DNA of 5,862 nucleotides from CAZDOD01 sp964506935 (GCA_964506935.1 CAZDOD010000177.1:1-5862), one strand, 5' to 3'; positions 1 through 5,840 are shown, counted from the first letter of the stretch. Made by a program: numbers and translations. Notes: generated from the letters alone by a model not told the origin.

Positions 1-139
1 AGATCAAGCGCAGGCTTTGCGATTAACTACGGCCGGATTCCTAGATTGACTATCCTCTACCAGTTGAATTTCGTGTAAAAAGGTCCGCTAATTCTCACGC
101 CTGATGACTAAGCACAAAATTACAAAGTAAAAAGGAACC
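1..139. other. Left margin, no supported gene
   Basis: This stretch lies downstream of the serine recombinase stop codon. Short open runs enter from the left edge on the plus strand, 25 codons in frame 1 (stop at 76-78) and 15 codons in frame 2, but neither has a recognisable protein signature, so I call no gene. On the minus strand the recombinase stop is followed by a small AAGG/CCTT dyad and a T-rich run, too short to call a terminator. Two similar 19-nt segments (75-93 and 127-145) are listed separately. Confidence 0.5.
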
Positions 140-145
140 TTAATT
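75..145. repeat. Imperfect direct repeat pair beside the serine recombinase end
   Basis: Positions 75-93 and 127-145 both begin GTAAAAAGG and both end TAATT, with a divergent 5-nt centre. They match at 15 of 19 positions and start 52 nt apart. The second copy overlaps the recombinase stop codon. They could be remnants of a recombination site or a chance match in A-rich DNA. The pattern is visible; the function is only a guess. Confidence 0.25.
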
Positions 146-661
146 TATAATAACTGAAGAAATCCTCCTCTTCCTTTTCCTTCTGTCCTTTGATCCTGGA
201 GGTCTCCCGAGTTTCTTACCCTGTGCCACTAATCTCGCTAACCCAGCCTTTGTCCTCTCTGAGCGACGCTGGCTCTCCATTCGGGCCACCCACCCAGCTA
301 TGGCAAATAACAACTCTCCAAGCTCACCAGGAGCCTCTGTCCAACTCTCCTGATATGATAATACCCTTACCCCGCAGATTTTCAATCTGTTAACTAGGGA
401 GAGTATCGCTAGAGGACCCTCCCGAGATAGTCGGTCGAGAGCCCAGACCAGCACCGTATCGAACTTCCTCTTCCGAGCATTGTCCAACAGCCGAGCGAGT
501 TCCCGTTGGTGACCCGCTTTCCAAGCGCTTTCGGTTTCTCGGTAGATTTCCACTAAGTTGTAATCCCGGCTTTCACACCATACCTTTATCGACGATAGCT
601 GGTTATCCGGGTTCTGATCATTGGTACTCACCCTGAGATAGACTGCCGCTTTTTTATTCAT
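140..661 (-). CDS. Small serine recombinase (resolvase/invertase catalytic domain) lacking its own HTH
   Basis: The 173-residue protein is a serine recombinase, which cuts and rejoins DNA through a 5'-phosphoserine intermediate. The N-terminal YLRVS motif holds the nucleophile, Ser12, with Arg10 beside it. The LDRLSR motif (75-80) carries further active-site arginines, and ESQRRSER (129-136) lies on the long E helix that leads to GRPPG near 152-156. In Tn3/gamma-delta resolvases a helix-turn-helix of about 45 residues follows this point. Here there is only a tail of about 20 residues, rich in Lys and Arg (KDRRKRKRR). Its ATG overlaps the stop of the upstream gene by ATGA (658-661), and an AGGAAG ribosome-binding site lies at 672-677 with 10-nt spacing, so translation is probably coupled. 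The upstream protein ends in an HTH-like region that may supply DNA binding. The family is certain; whether it acts in resolution, inversion or transposition is not. Confidence 0.93.
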   Translation of the reverse strand: MNKKAAVYLRVSTNDQNPDNQLSSIKVWCESRDYNLVEIYRETESAWKAGHQRELARLLDNARKRKFDTVLVWALDRLSREGPLAILSLVNRLKICGVRVLSYQESWTEAPGELGELLFAIAGWVARMESQRRSERTKAGLARLVAQGKKLGRPPGSKDRRKRKRRISSVIIN

Positions 662-1146
662 AGCGCCATAACTTCCTGTAGCCGGCGCTGAATAGTCTTA
701 TAAGAAACGGTATTATAGCCCAGTTCTGTCAGTTTGGAGGCTATTGATTTACTCCCCATACTGGCAGTGGCTAGTTCCCTTATCAGTTCTCTTGGTAAAT
801 CTTTTACTTTCGGCCCCGGCTTTTCTTTGGGGGGCCGGAAGGTTAACTTGTCCAGATCAATATTTTTACTATTTACAGTGGACATATTATGTGATACGTC
901 CCCTGATACCTTATTTACATTTTGTACCGCCGTTTTGCCTTTAAGAGTTTCTGGCAGCCATCTAGGACGATTCCGGGGGTTAAGTAAAGAGGCTTCATGC
1001 TCTAAAACCTCGCAGCAATCCTTACAATAATGCGGGTCAGATGACTGTGACGCCAGGGGGCGAGCCACTAGGCAGGCACTACACCAGAAATGAGTGCCGG
1101 AGGCTATCAGGGTACTATCTCGTTCAATGTCGAATTGCACCGTCAT
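658..1146 (-). CDS. Zinc-ribbon and HTH protein, probable partner of the serine recombinase
   Basis: This 162-residue protein is of no named family I can cite. Near the N-terminus there are two CxxC pairs (Cys22/Cys25 and Cys41/Cys44, counting from the ATG at 1146), spaced like a zinc ribbon and followed by an Arg/Pro/Trp segment. Residues about 70-105 look like a low-complexity linker. The C-terminal 45 residues begin with a GPK turn, contain GSKSIASKL, and end SYKTIQRRL. This resembles the resolvase HTH (helix, turn, recognition helix, often written as GxxEIAxxLxxxxxTVYxxL). The catalytic recombinase starts within this gene's stop codon (ATGA), so the two are probably translated as a pair. 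I chose ATG 1146 because the upstream small reading frame ends in an ATGA overlap exactly there; a GTG at 1158 is also possible and adds four residues. A DNA-binding role is inferred. Alternatively it is a stand-alone transcriptional regulator. Confidence 0.8.
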   Translation of the reverse strand: MTVQFDIERDSTLIASGTHFWCSACLVARPLASQSSDPHYCKDCCEVLEHEASLLNPRNRPRWLPETLKGKTAVQNVNKVSGDVSHNMSTVNSKNIDLDKLTFRPPKEKPGPKVKDLPRELIRELATASMGSKSIASKLTELGYNTVSYKTIQRRLQEVMAL

Positions 1147-1312
1147 TGTTTTACCCACTTTTCTAATATCTCGATGTATATAACTTCAGCTTTCAGCTCC
1201 CGCGCTAATCTCAGAATCGCATCATTCAAATTGCGGCCCAGCCGGTAATAATCATGCTGGCATACCGGAATTTGAAAACGCCAAGGGTGTTATTTTTATT
1301 TATCGTTTTCAT
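1143..1312 (-). pseudogene. Small reading frame after the helicase, probably frameshifted or with a non-standard start
   Basis: The sequence after the helicase stop is open for 48 codons (1143-1289) in the helicase's own frame, beyond two in-frame TAA codons (1296-1298 and 1290-1292). The translation looks like real protein: HPWRFQIPVCQHDYYRLGRN is followed by an amphipathic helical stretch ending EKWVKQ. Its TGA overlaps the next gene's ATG as ATGA (1143-1146), the same junction style as its neighbours. It has no ATG or GTG of its own; only CTG at 1239-1241 and TTG at 1227-1229 are in frame. A good start, ATG 1310-1312 with AGGG about 8 nt upstream, sits inside the helicase end but in another frame (MKTINKNN), and one extra base near 1290-1291 would join the two. 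I infer a recent one-base deletion, a sequencing error or a rare start. No function is assigned. Confidence 0.5.
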
Positions 1313-3026
1313 AACCACACCCTGAGCAAATATACTTCGAACAATTATCATTCAAGGTCCATTCACCGCCGCACTTGGGACAAGGGTATTCCGGATAAGG
1401 TGGCAAATCATCATTTTGTGACAGATTGACGGATTGTGGTGGATTTACACATTTATCTTCCCGCGAAAGGGTACTGTGGGAAATTAACTCGTTTTCAGTG
1501 GACATAGCTTTAAATTCTGTCACAAATCCGTCACACTTCATAGCTAACCCGACATAATATGTTCCGTCCCTATCATGCGTTTTTTTGAATTTTTGCCCCA
1601 TCCGTCGGCCAAAAGCATTAAGGGTCAATATTTCTTTTTCTGTCATACCCTGGTTGTGCCCCCACGCCTTGTATTCTTTATATAAACGACTGGACTGGGT
1701 GCGTGCCTGAGAGGATATTACACATTCGTCTAGAATAAACTCCGAAAGCGGGTCACTCTCAGCCTCGTATTCCTGTGTTGCCGCGATAATACATTCCGGT
1801 GTCGGATCCATCCCCTCTTTTTGCCATACCAGACAGCCCTTTACCATCCAGGCAAGGATTCCCGGCGCTTCGGTAATCAATTTGCTAATAAGTTCCTTGT
1901 CGTCACCCTCACCCATAAACTGCCGGTTAAAAGGTATCAATCTAACACGCCGCCAGAATCCATAGCTATCATCATATACTCGGGGGCGGCTGTTTACCGC
2001 CAGGAAGAATTTGCCGACCGGCTGAAAGGTAAACCATTCAGCGCGGAGAAAACGGGCGGTGATACTGTCACAACCCGTAAGCGCCTTTATCCTGGCCTCA
2101 TTGAACCTTGCCCCCTCGGTAGTCTCTGAGCTGGTAACAAAGCGCTTGCCATCCAACGCCGCTAGGTCATTCGGTATAGCGCTCCTGTTGGTAAGTTCAA
2201 AGGTGCTGAATGGCGCATCATAGGCGTATTCGCCGATAACATAACGGGTGACGGCCAGCAGCACTGTCTTGCCATTCGCCCCGCGTCCGTAGCCTATGGG
2301 TATAATCTGCTCGCAGGTAATTCCGGTAAGTGTATAACCGAAGTATTTTTGTAGCCAGTTGGTGATTTCAGTATTGTTGTCGAATACCTCATTTAGAAAC
2401 TGCGTCCAGCGCGGTGCTTCGGCATCCGGCTGATATTCTACCGGGGTTGTCATGGTGATTAAATCACTCTGTTCCCCCGGTCTGAGTTCTCCGGTCATTA
2501 ATTCGATAACACCATTTTTTACCGCTAGTAGCCAGGGGTTTTTGTCCCACTGTTCGCCGCTATCGGCTATCGGCTTGAAATTACGGGCGAGTGACAGCGT
2601 GGCTTCAAGCCTGGCGCGCTGTTCGCTGCCGATCGCCTTTTTCGCCGCGTCTTTTCGTGTTTCTGTATCTTCAATACTGGCGGCGTTCTGATAACGGATC
2701 CTCATTGATTTTAATGCCAACCTTATTATCTGCCCGTCGTTGTCAGGCCGCCAGTAATGCTTGCACCATTCCAGCCACCTACCGCGCCGATGGTCATATC
2801 GTAGCCGGTCGCCGTACATGGCGGTAAAGTATTCTGCGTTCTCGGCATCGGTAAAATGTAGGGTTTCTACTATCGGTGCGGTTTTATATTTCAGGTCTAT
2901 GTATTCAAAAAGGTCAGTACGTTCACCATTAACCGGCAGGGCGGATGTCAATACAACCGTATCCTCACGGCTCCGCCCTGCATCATAGCTAACGTCTACA
3001 AACTTTTTAGCATCTTGGAGTTCCAT
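1296..3026 (-). CDS. Phage/plasmid P4-D5 family SF3 helicase with C-terminal zinc ribbon
   Basis: The 576-residue protein is the replicative helicase of the element, a superfamily 3 AAA+ ATPase that forms a ring and unwinds origin DNA. Residues about 160-240 match the D5_N-type region (NPWLLAVKNGVIEL, then a WLQKYFGYTLTG stretch). Walker A is GYGRGANGKT (245-254, Lys253). The Walker B-like strand is RFVTSSET with Glu301. Sensor 1 is FFLAVNSRP with Asn345, and the arginine finger is FWRRVRL (Arg359/Arg360). Residues about 447-495 look like the winged-helix tail common to D5/P4 proteins. A variable linker then leads to a zinc ribbon (Cys549/552 and Cys567/570). There is no primase domain at the N-terminus. 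The start at ATG 3026 is preferred over GTG 3029 because GGAGA (3034-3038) then lies at 7-nt spacing. The start shares one base with the upstream primase-like gene's TGA (TGATG), which suggests coupled synthesis. Confidence 0.93.
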   Translation of the reverse strand: MELQDAKKFVDVSYDAGRSREDTVVLTSALPVNGERTDLFEYIDLKYKTAPIVETLHFTDAENAEYFTAMYGDRLRYDHRRGRWLEWCKHYWRPDNDGQIIRLALKSMRIRYQNAASIEDTETRKDAAKKAIGSEQRARLEATLSLARNFKPIADSGEQWDKNPWLLAVKNGVIELMTGELRPGEQSDLITMTTPVEYQPDAEAPRWTQFLNEVFDNNTEITNWLQKYFGYTLTGITCEQIIPIGYGRGANGKTVLLAVTRYVIGEYAYDAPFSTFELTNRSAIPNDLAALDGKRFVTSSETTEGARFNEARIKALTGCDSITARFLRAEWFTFQPVGKFFLAVNSRPRVYDDSYGFWRRVRLIPFNRQFMGEGDDKELISKLITEAPGILAWMVKGCLVWQKEGMDPTPECIIAATQEYEAESDPLSEFILDECVISSQARTQSSRLYKEYKAWGHNQGMTEKEILTLNAFGRRMGQKFKKTHDRDGTYYVGLAMKCDGFVTEFKAMSTENELISHSTLSREDKCVNPPQSVNLSQNDDLPPYPEYPCPKCGGEWTLNDNCSKYICSGCGYENDK

Positions 3027-3586
3027 CACGTACTCTCCAACATCGACGTCGCCCGGCGGAAATCCACACCCTCAACGGCCATGATAAAATCAATAATGTC
3101 GCCACCCCTACCGCACTGGAAACAATGCCAGCTTTGCTTATCTGCATACACGGTCATGGACGGGTGATTATCCTCATGTAGCGGGCACCGGCCAAGATAC
3201 CTGTTATTGCCGGACTTTCTCAGATTGGTGTATTGTTCTATCTCGGTAACGATGTCAAGCCGGGTTTTCAGGGATTCAATATCAACGGGTTTTCGCTTCG
3301 TTTCCGGCTCATGCTTGATTTTAGCATTGGACATCCATTTAAGCGCATCCCTGCAACACTGGATATATGATTCGTAGTCGAAGTCATAACACTGGAATAT
3401 CGCCCCGTAAACGTCAGGCGTAAGGTGCGTGTGTTCGTGGCTCCATAACAAACAGCAGGGCATCGAGTAGATGATATCCCTGCTGTCGATATATTCCCTG
3501 GCGCGTTTTACTTCATGCCTGAGTTGCGCCGGCATCAGTGTATTGGCCAAGTAATACGTATCAATATGGTCAAATGTTACGTTCAC
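3026..3586 (-). CDS. CHC2-type primase zinc-finger protein without a TOPRIM domain
   Basis: The 186-residue protein ends in a DnaG-like CHC2 zinc-binding domain: Cys134-Pro-Leu-His137, an HPSMTVY strand, then Cys155-Phe-Gln-Cys158 and GGDIIDFIM. In bacterial primases this domain recognises the single-stranded template at the priming site and is followed by a TOPRIM catalytic core. Here the protein ends about 25 residues after the last cysteine. Residues 1-100 form an unrecognised N-terminal region with a Cys pair (CC) near 44-45 and another near 77-78. The GTG start is supported by AAGGGGG (3593-3599), 6 nt upstream, which overlaps the stop codon of the excisionase-like gene. The gene joins the SF3 helicase directly, so a role in priming or origin recognition for the element is likely. 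Its independence from a host primase cannot be judged here. Confidence 0.87.
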   Translation of the reverse strand: MNVTFDHIDTYYLANTLMPAQLRHEVKRAREYIDSRDIIYSMPCCLLWSHEHTHLTPDVYGAIFQCYDFDYESYIQCCRDALKWMSNAKIKHEPETKRKPVDIESLKTRLDIVTEIEQYTNLRKSGNNRYLGRCPLHEDNHPSMTVYADKQSWHCFQCGRGGDIIDFIMAVEGVDFRRATSMLEST

Positions 3587-3592
3587 CAGCGG

Positions 3593-3599
3593 CCCCCTT
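3593..3599 (-). promoter_or_regulatory. Ribosome-binding site deciding the GTG start of the CHC2 gene
   Basis: AAGGGGG lies 6 nt upstream of the GTG at 3584-3586 and overlaps the TAA of the preceding gene (3599-3601). This is what justifies a GTG start for the primase-like gene. Confidence 0.7.
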
Positions 3600-3790
3600 T
3601 ATGCGTTACTTCCGGCGTTAGTAAGTAGTTTGTCCAGGGCTGCGCGGGGGATTAGGATTCTCCGGCCAATACGTATTACCTGGGTAAATTCACCCCGGTT
3701 TATCGCATTGAAAAGGGAAACATGGCTAACCCCGATCATTTTTGCAGCCTCTCTTACCGTAACAGTAAGTCTTTCGTCCTTTACTACCAT
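3599..3790 (-). CDS. Excisionase-like winged HTH protein (HTH_17/AlpA type)
   Basis: The 63-residue protein is a single small winged HTH domain. The helices are TVREAAKMIGV and SHVSLFNAINRG (about 11-33), followed by a wing with the typical IRIGRRILIPRAAL segment (39-52). This is the usual shape of excisionases and AlpA-like regulators of integrated elements, which bend the attachment DNA to direct the integrase toward excision and often regulate transcription. It is the first gene of the leftward operon and stands opposite the rightward integrase operon, so it is well placed to control both. ATG 3790 is preceded by AAGGGG (3799-3804) at 8-nt spacing. The DNA-binding fold is well supported. 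Choosing excisionase over repressor or activator rests on gene context. Confidence 0.85.
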   Translation of the reverse strand: MVVKDERLTVTVREAAKMIGVSHVSLFNAINRGEFTQVIRIGRRILIPRAALDKLLTNAGSNA

Positions 3791-3862
3791 TTTCTTAACC
3801 CCTTTTCACGCAAAATATTTAATAATTAACTAGACAATACTATATTTACATGATAATATGGA

Positions 3863-3898
3863 ATATACAAGTTATATTAAGAATTAATGTTGGTATAT
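3863..3898. repeat. Nested inverted repeat, possible operator
   Basis: ATATAC (3863-3868) pairs with GTATAT (3893-3898). Inside them ATTAA (3876-3880) pairs with TTAAT (3884-3888), with nearly the same centre. A dimeric repressor or several excisionase units could bind here, but short dyads arise easily by chance in such AT-rich DNA. Confidence 0.25.
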
Positions 3899-3913
3899 CT
3901 AAAGGTGTAATAA

Positions 3914-3940
3914 TTGAAAGTTAGAATAAATGTATATAAT
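3914..3940 (+). promoter_or_regulatory. Promoter of the rightward operon, probably giving a leaderless mRNA
   Basis: A perfect TATAAT (3935-3940) is preceded by TTGAAA (3914-3919), with a spacer of 15 nt that is slightly short. The ATG at 3946 begins 6 nt after the -10 box, where transcription itself should start. No ribosome-binding site precedes the ATG, and an in-frame TAA at 3940-3942 rules out an earlier start. A leaderless transcript is the simplest reading. Confidence 0.45.
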
Positions 3941-3945
3941 AATTC

Positions 3946-4671
3946 ATGAGTACGACAATGAATAAAAGGGGCAGGGGTAATTCACCGAATATTAAAAATG
4001 GGATTCGGGCAGCAATTCTCTACATAAAAACTCTACATGACAATTGGTCTGCTAACCGAATCAGAGAATATCTGTTAATTAATCATAGCCGATTCAATTT
4101 AGGAAAAACAGACATACCAGTGACTAGGTCTGTCTATAATGTCATTGAGCGTAATCAATCTACAATAAACGATATGCAAGATATCGCAAATTCAGAATCA
4201 TTTAAGAAACTAGAGTCACCCTGGCACATGGGGACTTTAGGGGATTATCCTCTCCCGCCGGAAGCTCTACCGTATATCGTCGGCGTTCAAGAGTGGAGAG
4301 AGAAAACCCTCGATGACTTTGGTCGTCCCCGCAAGCCTCTTACAATCAGAGAATCTCAATGGGTGGCTAGGTTATACCCGTTCTTAGAAAAATATCTTAT
4401 GAGTCTAGACAAAAAGAAAATAAAGACTCTAGGCCAGGCGGGTTACATTGCGGCGAGGTATCTTTCCACTTGGGCAGAGACTTATGCGGAGTATCAAATT
4501 ATTTGCAGGCTATCCGGCACCCCGTTTGATACCACGCAAATTGATAGAGATTTGCGTGACGGCAAAATACCTTTGGTTAGTAAATTCAAAGGTGATAAAT
4601 ATTCAAGTATCCTCATGTTTTCGCAGGACAATAGAATCTCTAGGATTACAGTAAAGGAGGATGAAAAATGA
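3946..4671 (+). CDS. Unrecognised 241-residue protein, HTH-like N-terminus, paired with the integrase
   Basis: I do not recognise the family. After a basic N-terminus (KRGRG), residues about 18-70 are helical: RAAILYIKTL, then SANRIREYLL, then TRSVYNVIERNQ. This pattern resembles a helix-turn-helix. The middle (about 91-150) holds SPWHMGTLGDYPLPP, VGVQEWREKTLDDFGRP and LTIRESQWVARLYPFL; the C-terminal part is helical and then polar. No transmembrane segment, signal peptide or metal-binding cysteine set is seen. The first third of the gene is noticeably more AT-rich than the integrase. Its TGA overlaps the integrase ATG (ATGA, 4668-4671), so the two are co-translated and it may regulate or assist recombination. 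ATG 3946 is chosen because of the stop just upstream; ATG 3958 is an alternative. A DNA-binding regulator or an integrase accessory factor are both possible. Confidence 0.8.
   Translation: MSTTMNKRGRGNSPNIKNGIRAAILYIKTLHDNWSANRIREYLLINHSRFNLGKTDIPVTRSVYNVIERNQSTINDMQDIANSESFKKLESPWHMGTLGDYPLPPEALPYIVGVQEWREKTLDDFGRPRKPLTIRESQWVARLYPFLEKYLMSLDKKKIKTLGQAGYIAARYLSTWAETYAEYQIICRLSGTPFDTTQIDRDLRDGKIPLVSKFKGDKYSSILMFSQDNRISRITVKEDEK
4655..4660 (+). promoter_or_regulatory. Strong ribosome-binding site for the integrase
   Basis: AGGAGG lies 7 nt before ATG 4668, inside the 3' end of the upstream gene. It is the strongest ribosome-binding site in the window and suggests the integrase is translated well whenever the mRNA is made. 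Confidence 0.8.
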
Positions 4672-5840
4672 GAGGTCAGATTGTATTCCGTCAGACAGGA
4701 AACGGCAAGGGTAGCTACTACGTAAAAATCTCTCTTGGGCGGGACCCGGCCAGCGGCAAATATAAGCAACATTGGGAGTCAGTCCGGGGAAGTAAAAAGG
4801 ACGCTGAAAAACGCCTGTCTGAGATTCTACACCAACTAGATACCGGGGCTTATATGAAACCTGGTAAGACTACCGTTGCCGATTTTCTCAATAAATGGCT
4901 GGCCGATTACGTTAAGTCCAATCTATCACCCAGGGGTTACGAGCGTTACGCTGGCATTATCAATAAACATTTTATACCGGACTTCGGCAGTCTCCAATTA
5001 ACTCAATTAAAGCCCGAACATCTGCAAAGGCACTATACCAGCCGTATGAATAGCGGGCTTAGTGCCCGGACACTCAGATATCATCATGGTGTGATTCACA
5101 TAGCATTGCAGACTGCCGTTAAATGGGGACTGGTAGGCCGTAACGTGGCGGATGCAGTCGAGCCGCCGAAGTTCAAGCGTACATTGATGCAGACATGGAA
5201 TGAGGACGAAGTTAATACGTTCCTGGAAGCCGCTAAAAGTACACAATACTACCCGCTATTCTACGTTGCCTTATATACTGGTATGCGGCGTTCTGAATTA
5301 CTCGCTTTGCGCTGGCAGGACATAGACTTTATTTACGGTCAGATATATGTTACACAGGGATTGCACCACCTGAAAGACGGTACCTATGTATTCACACAGC
5401 CTAAGTCAGAGAAAAGCCGGCGGACCATCGCCCTGCCGCCCTCGGCGTTCCTAGTACTGGAAACCTACCGCAAGGCGCGGGAAGTCGAATGTAAGATGCT
5501 GGATACGGAACTAAAGGATAGCGACTTGGTATTCAGCACGCTTGGTAAGCCACTCCGCCCGAATACCGTAACCCGCGCCTGGTCGATGCTGGCCGCTAAA
5601 GCCGACGTCAAGGTTATCCGGCTACACGATGCACGTCATACTCACGCCTCTTTAATGTTGAAACAGGGAATACACCCTAAAGTGGTGCAAGAGAGATTGG
5701 GGCATTCCAGCATTACAATGACGCTGGATATTTATAGCCACGTTGCCCCCGGTATTCAAGAGTCCGCCGCCCTGAGTTTCGATAAGCTACTGAATAAAGA
5801 AAAGGAAAACGTTAGTAGCAAATTAGTAGCAAATCACTAA
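4668..5840 (+). CDS. int: Tyrosine recombinase (phage-type integrase)
   Basis: The 390-residue protein has the length and three-part layout of Tn916/lambda-like integrases of Gram-positive-type elements. An N-terminal arm-binding region (about 1-60; GSYYVKISLGRDP, then HWESVRGSKKDAEKRL) is followed by a SAM-like core-binding domain (about 65-165; ADFLNKWLADYV, LSARTLRYHHGVIHIALQTA). The catalytic domain starts near 175. All catalytic positions are present: Arg207 in TGMRRSE, Lys246 in QPKSEKSRR, His320 and Arg323 in LHDARHT, His346 in RLGHSS, and nucleophile Tyr356 in LDIYSHV. It cuts attachment sites through a 3'-phosphotyrosine intermediate to insert and, with an excisionase, remove the element. 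It overlaps the upstream gene by ATGA. The coding end contains a perfect 11-bp tandem repeat and may form part of attP or attR. The target site in the host cannot be seen. Confidence 0.96.
   Translation: MRGQIVFRQTGNGKGSYYVKISLGRDPASGKYKQHWESVRGSKKDAEKRLSEILHQLDTGAYMKPGKTTVADFLNKWLADYVKSNLSPRGYERYAGIINKHFIPDFGSLQLTQLKPEHLQRHYTSRMNSGLSARTLRYHHGVIHIALQTAVKWGLVGRNVADAVEPPKFKRTLMQTWNEDEVNTFLEAAKSTQYYPLFYVALYTGMRRSELLALRWQDIDFIYGQIYVTQGLHHLKDGTYVFTQPKSEKSRRTIALPPSAFLVLETYRKAREVECKMLDTELKDSDLVFSTLGKPLRPNTVTRAWSMLAAKADVKVIRLHDARHTHASLMLKQGIHPKVVQERLGHSSITMTLDIYSHVAPGIQESAALSFDKLLNKEKENVSSKLVANH
5812..5833 (+). repeat. Perfect 11-bp tandem direct repeat at the integrase 3' end
   Basis: TTAGTAGCAAA occurs twice with no gap (5812-5822 and 5823-5833), just before the integrase TAA at 5838-5840. 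It encodes part of the tail VSSKLVANH in two different frames, so the repeat is kept at DNA level, not protein level. Direct repeats next to int are commonly arm-type integrase-binding sites or part of the attachment core. That role is inferred. Confidence 0.6.

Larger units (their letters stand above)
3791..3945. promoter_or_regulatory. AT-rich divergent control region between the two operons
   Basis: This 155-bp gap is far richer in A and T than the genes around it and separates two operons that read away from each other. It must hold the promoters for both sides unless they are transcribed from outside. On the leftward side a TATAGT hexamer (3839-3844, minus strand) is a possible -10 with no good -35. 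It is also a natural place for the excisionase-like protein to bind. An AT-rich replication origin for the SF3 helicase is another possibility; I see no clear set of repeated iterons. Confidence 0.55.

Noticed and set aside
20..75. tRNA-like look on the minus strand (CTGGTAGAG resembling a D-arm).
   Set aside because: No matching acceptor, anticodon or T-arm stems could be built around it.
1..78. Possible end of a rightward gene entering from the left edge.
   Set aside because: Two frames are open for only 25 and 15 codons, with no recognisable motif and no means to choose between them.
100..140. Rho-independent terminator after the serine recombinase.
   Set aside because: The AAGG/CCTT stem is 4 bp or less with too small a loop, and the T-run is interrupted.
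658..680. Programmed frameshift joining the HTH protein to the recombinase.
   Set aside because: No slippery heptamer precedes the TGA; the ATGA overlap with AGGAAG upstream fits ordinary coupled re-initiation.
734..1030. Plus-strand open frames opposite the leftward genes (also at 190-393, 1821-2129, 2452-2988 and 3630-3833).
   Set aside because: They lie antisense to well-supported genes, lack recognisable domains and look like shadow frames.
876..1506. Shared 11-mer CAGTGGACATA at 876-886 and 1496-1506, giving MST(V/E)N in two different leftward proteins.
   Set aside because: Several 11-mer coincidences are expected in a window of this length, and similarity does not extend beyond the shared bases.
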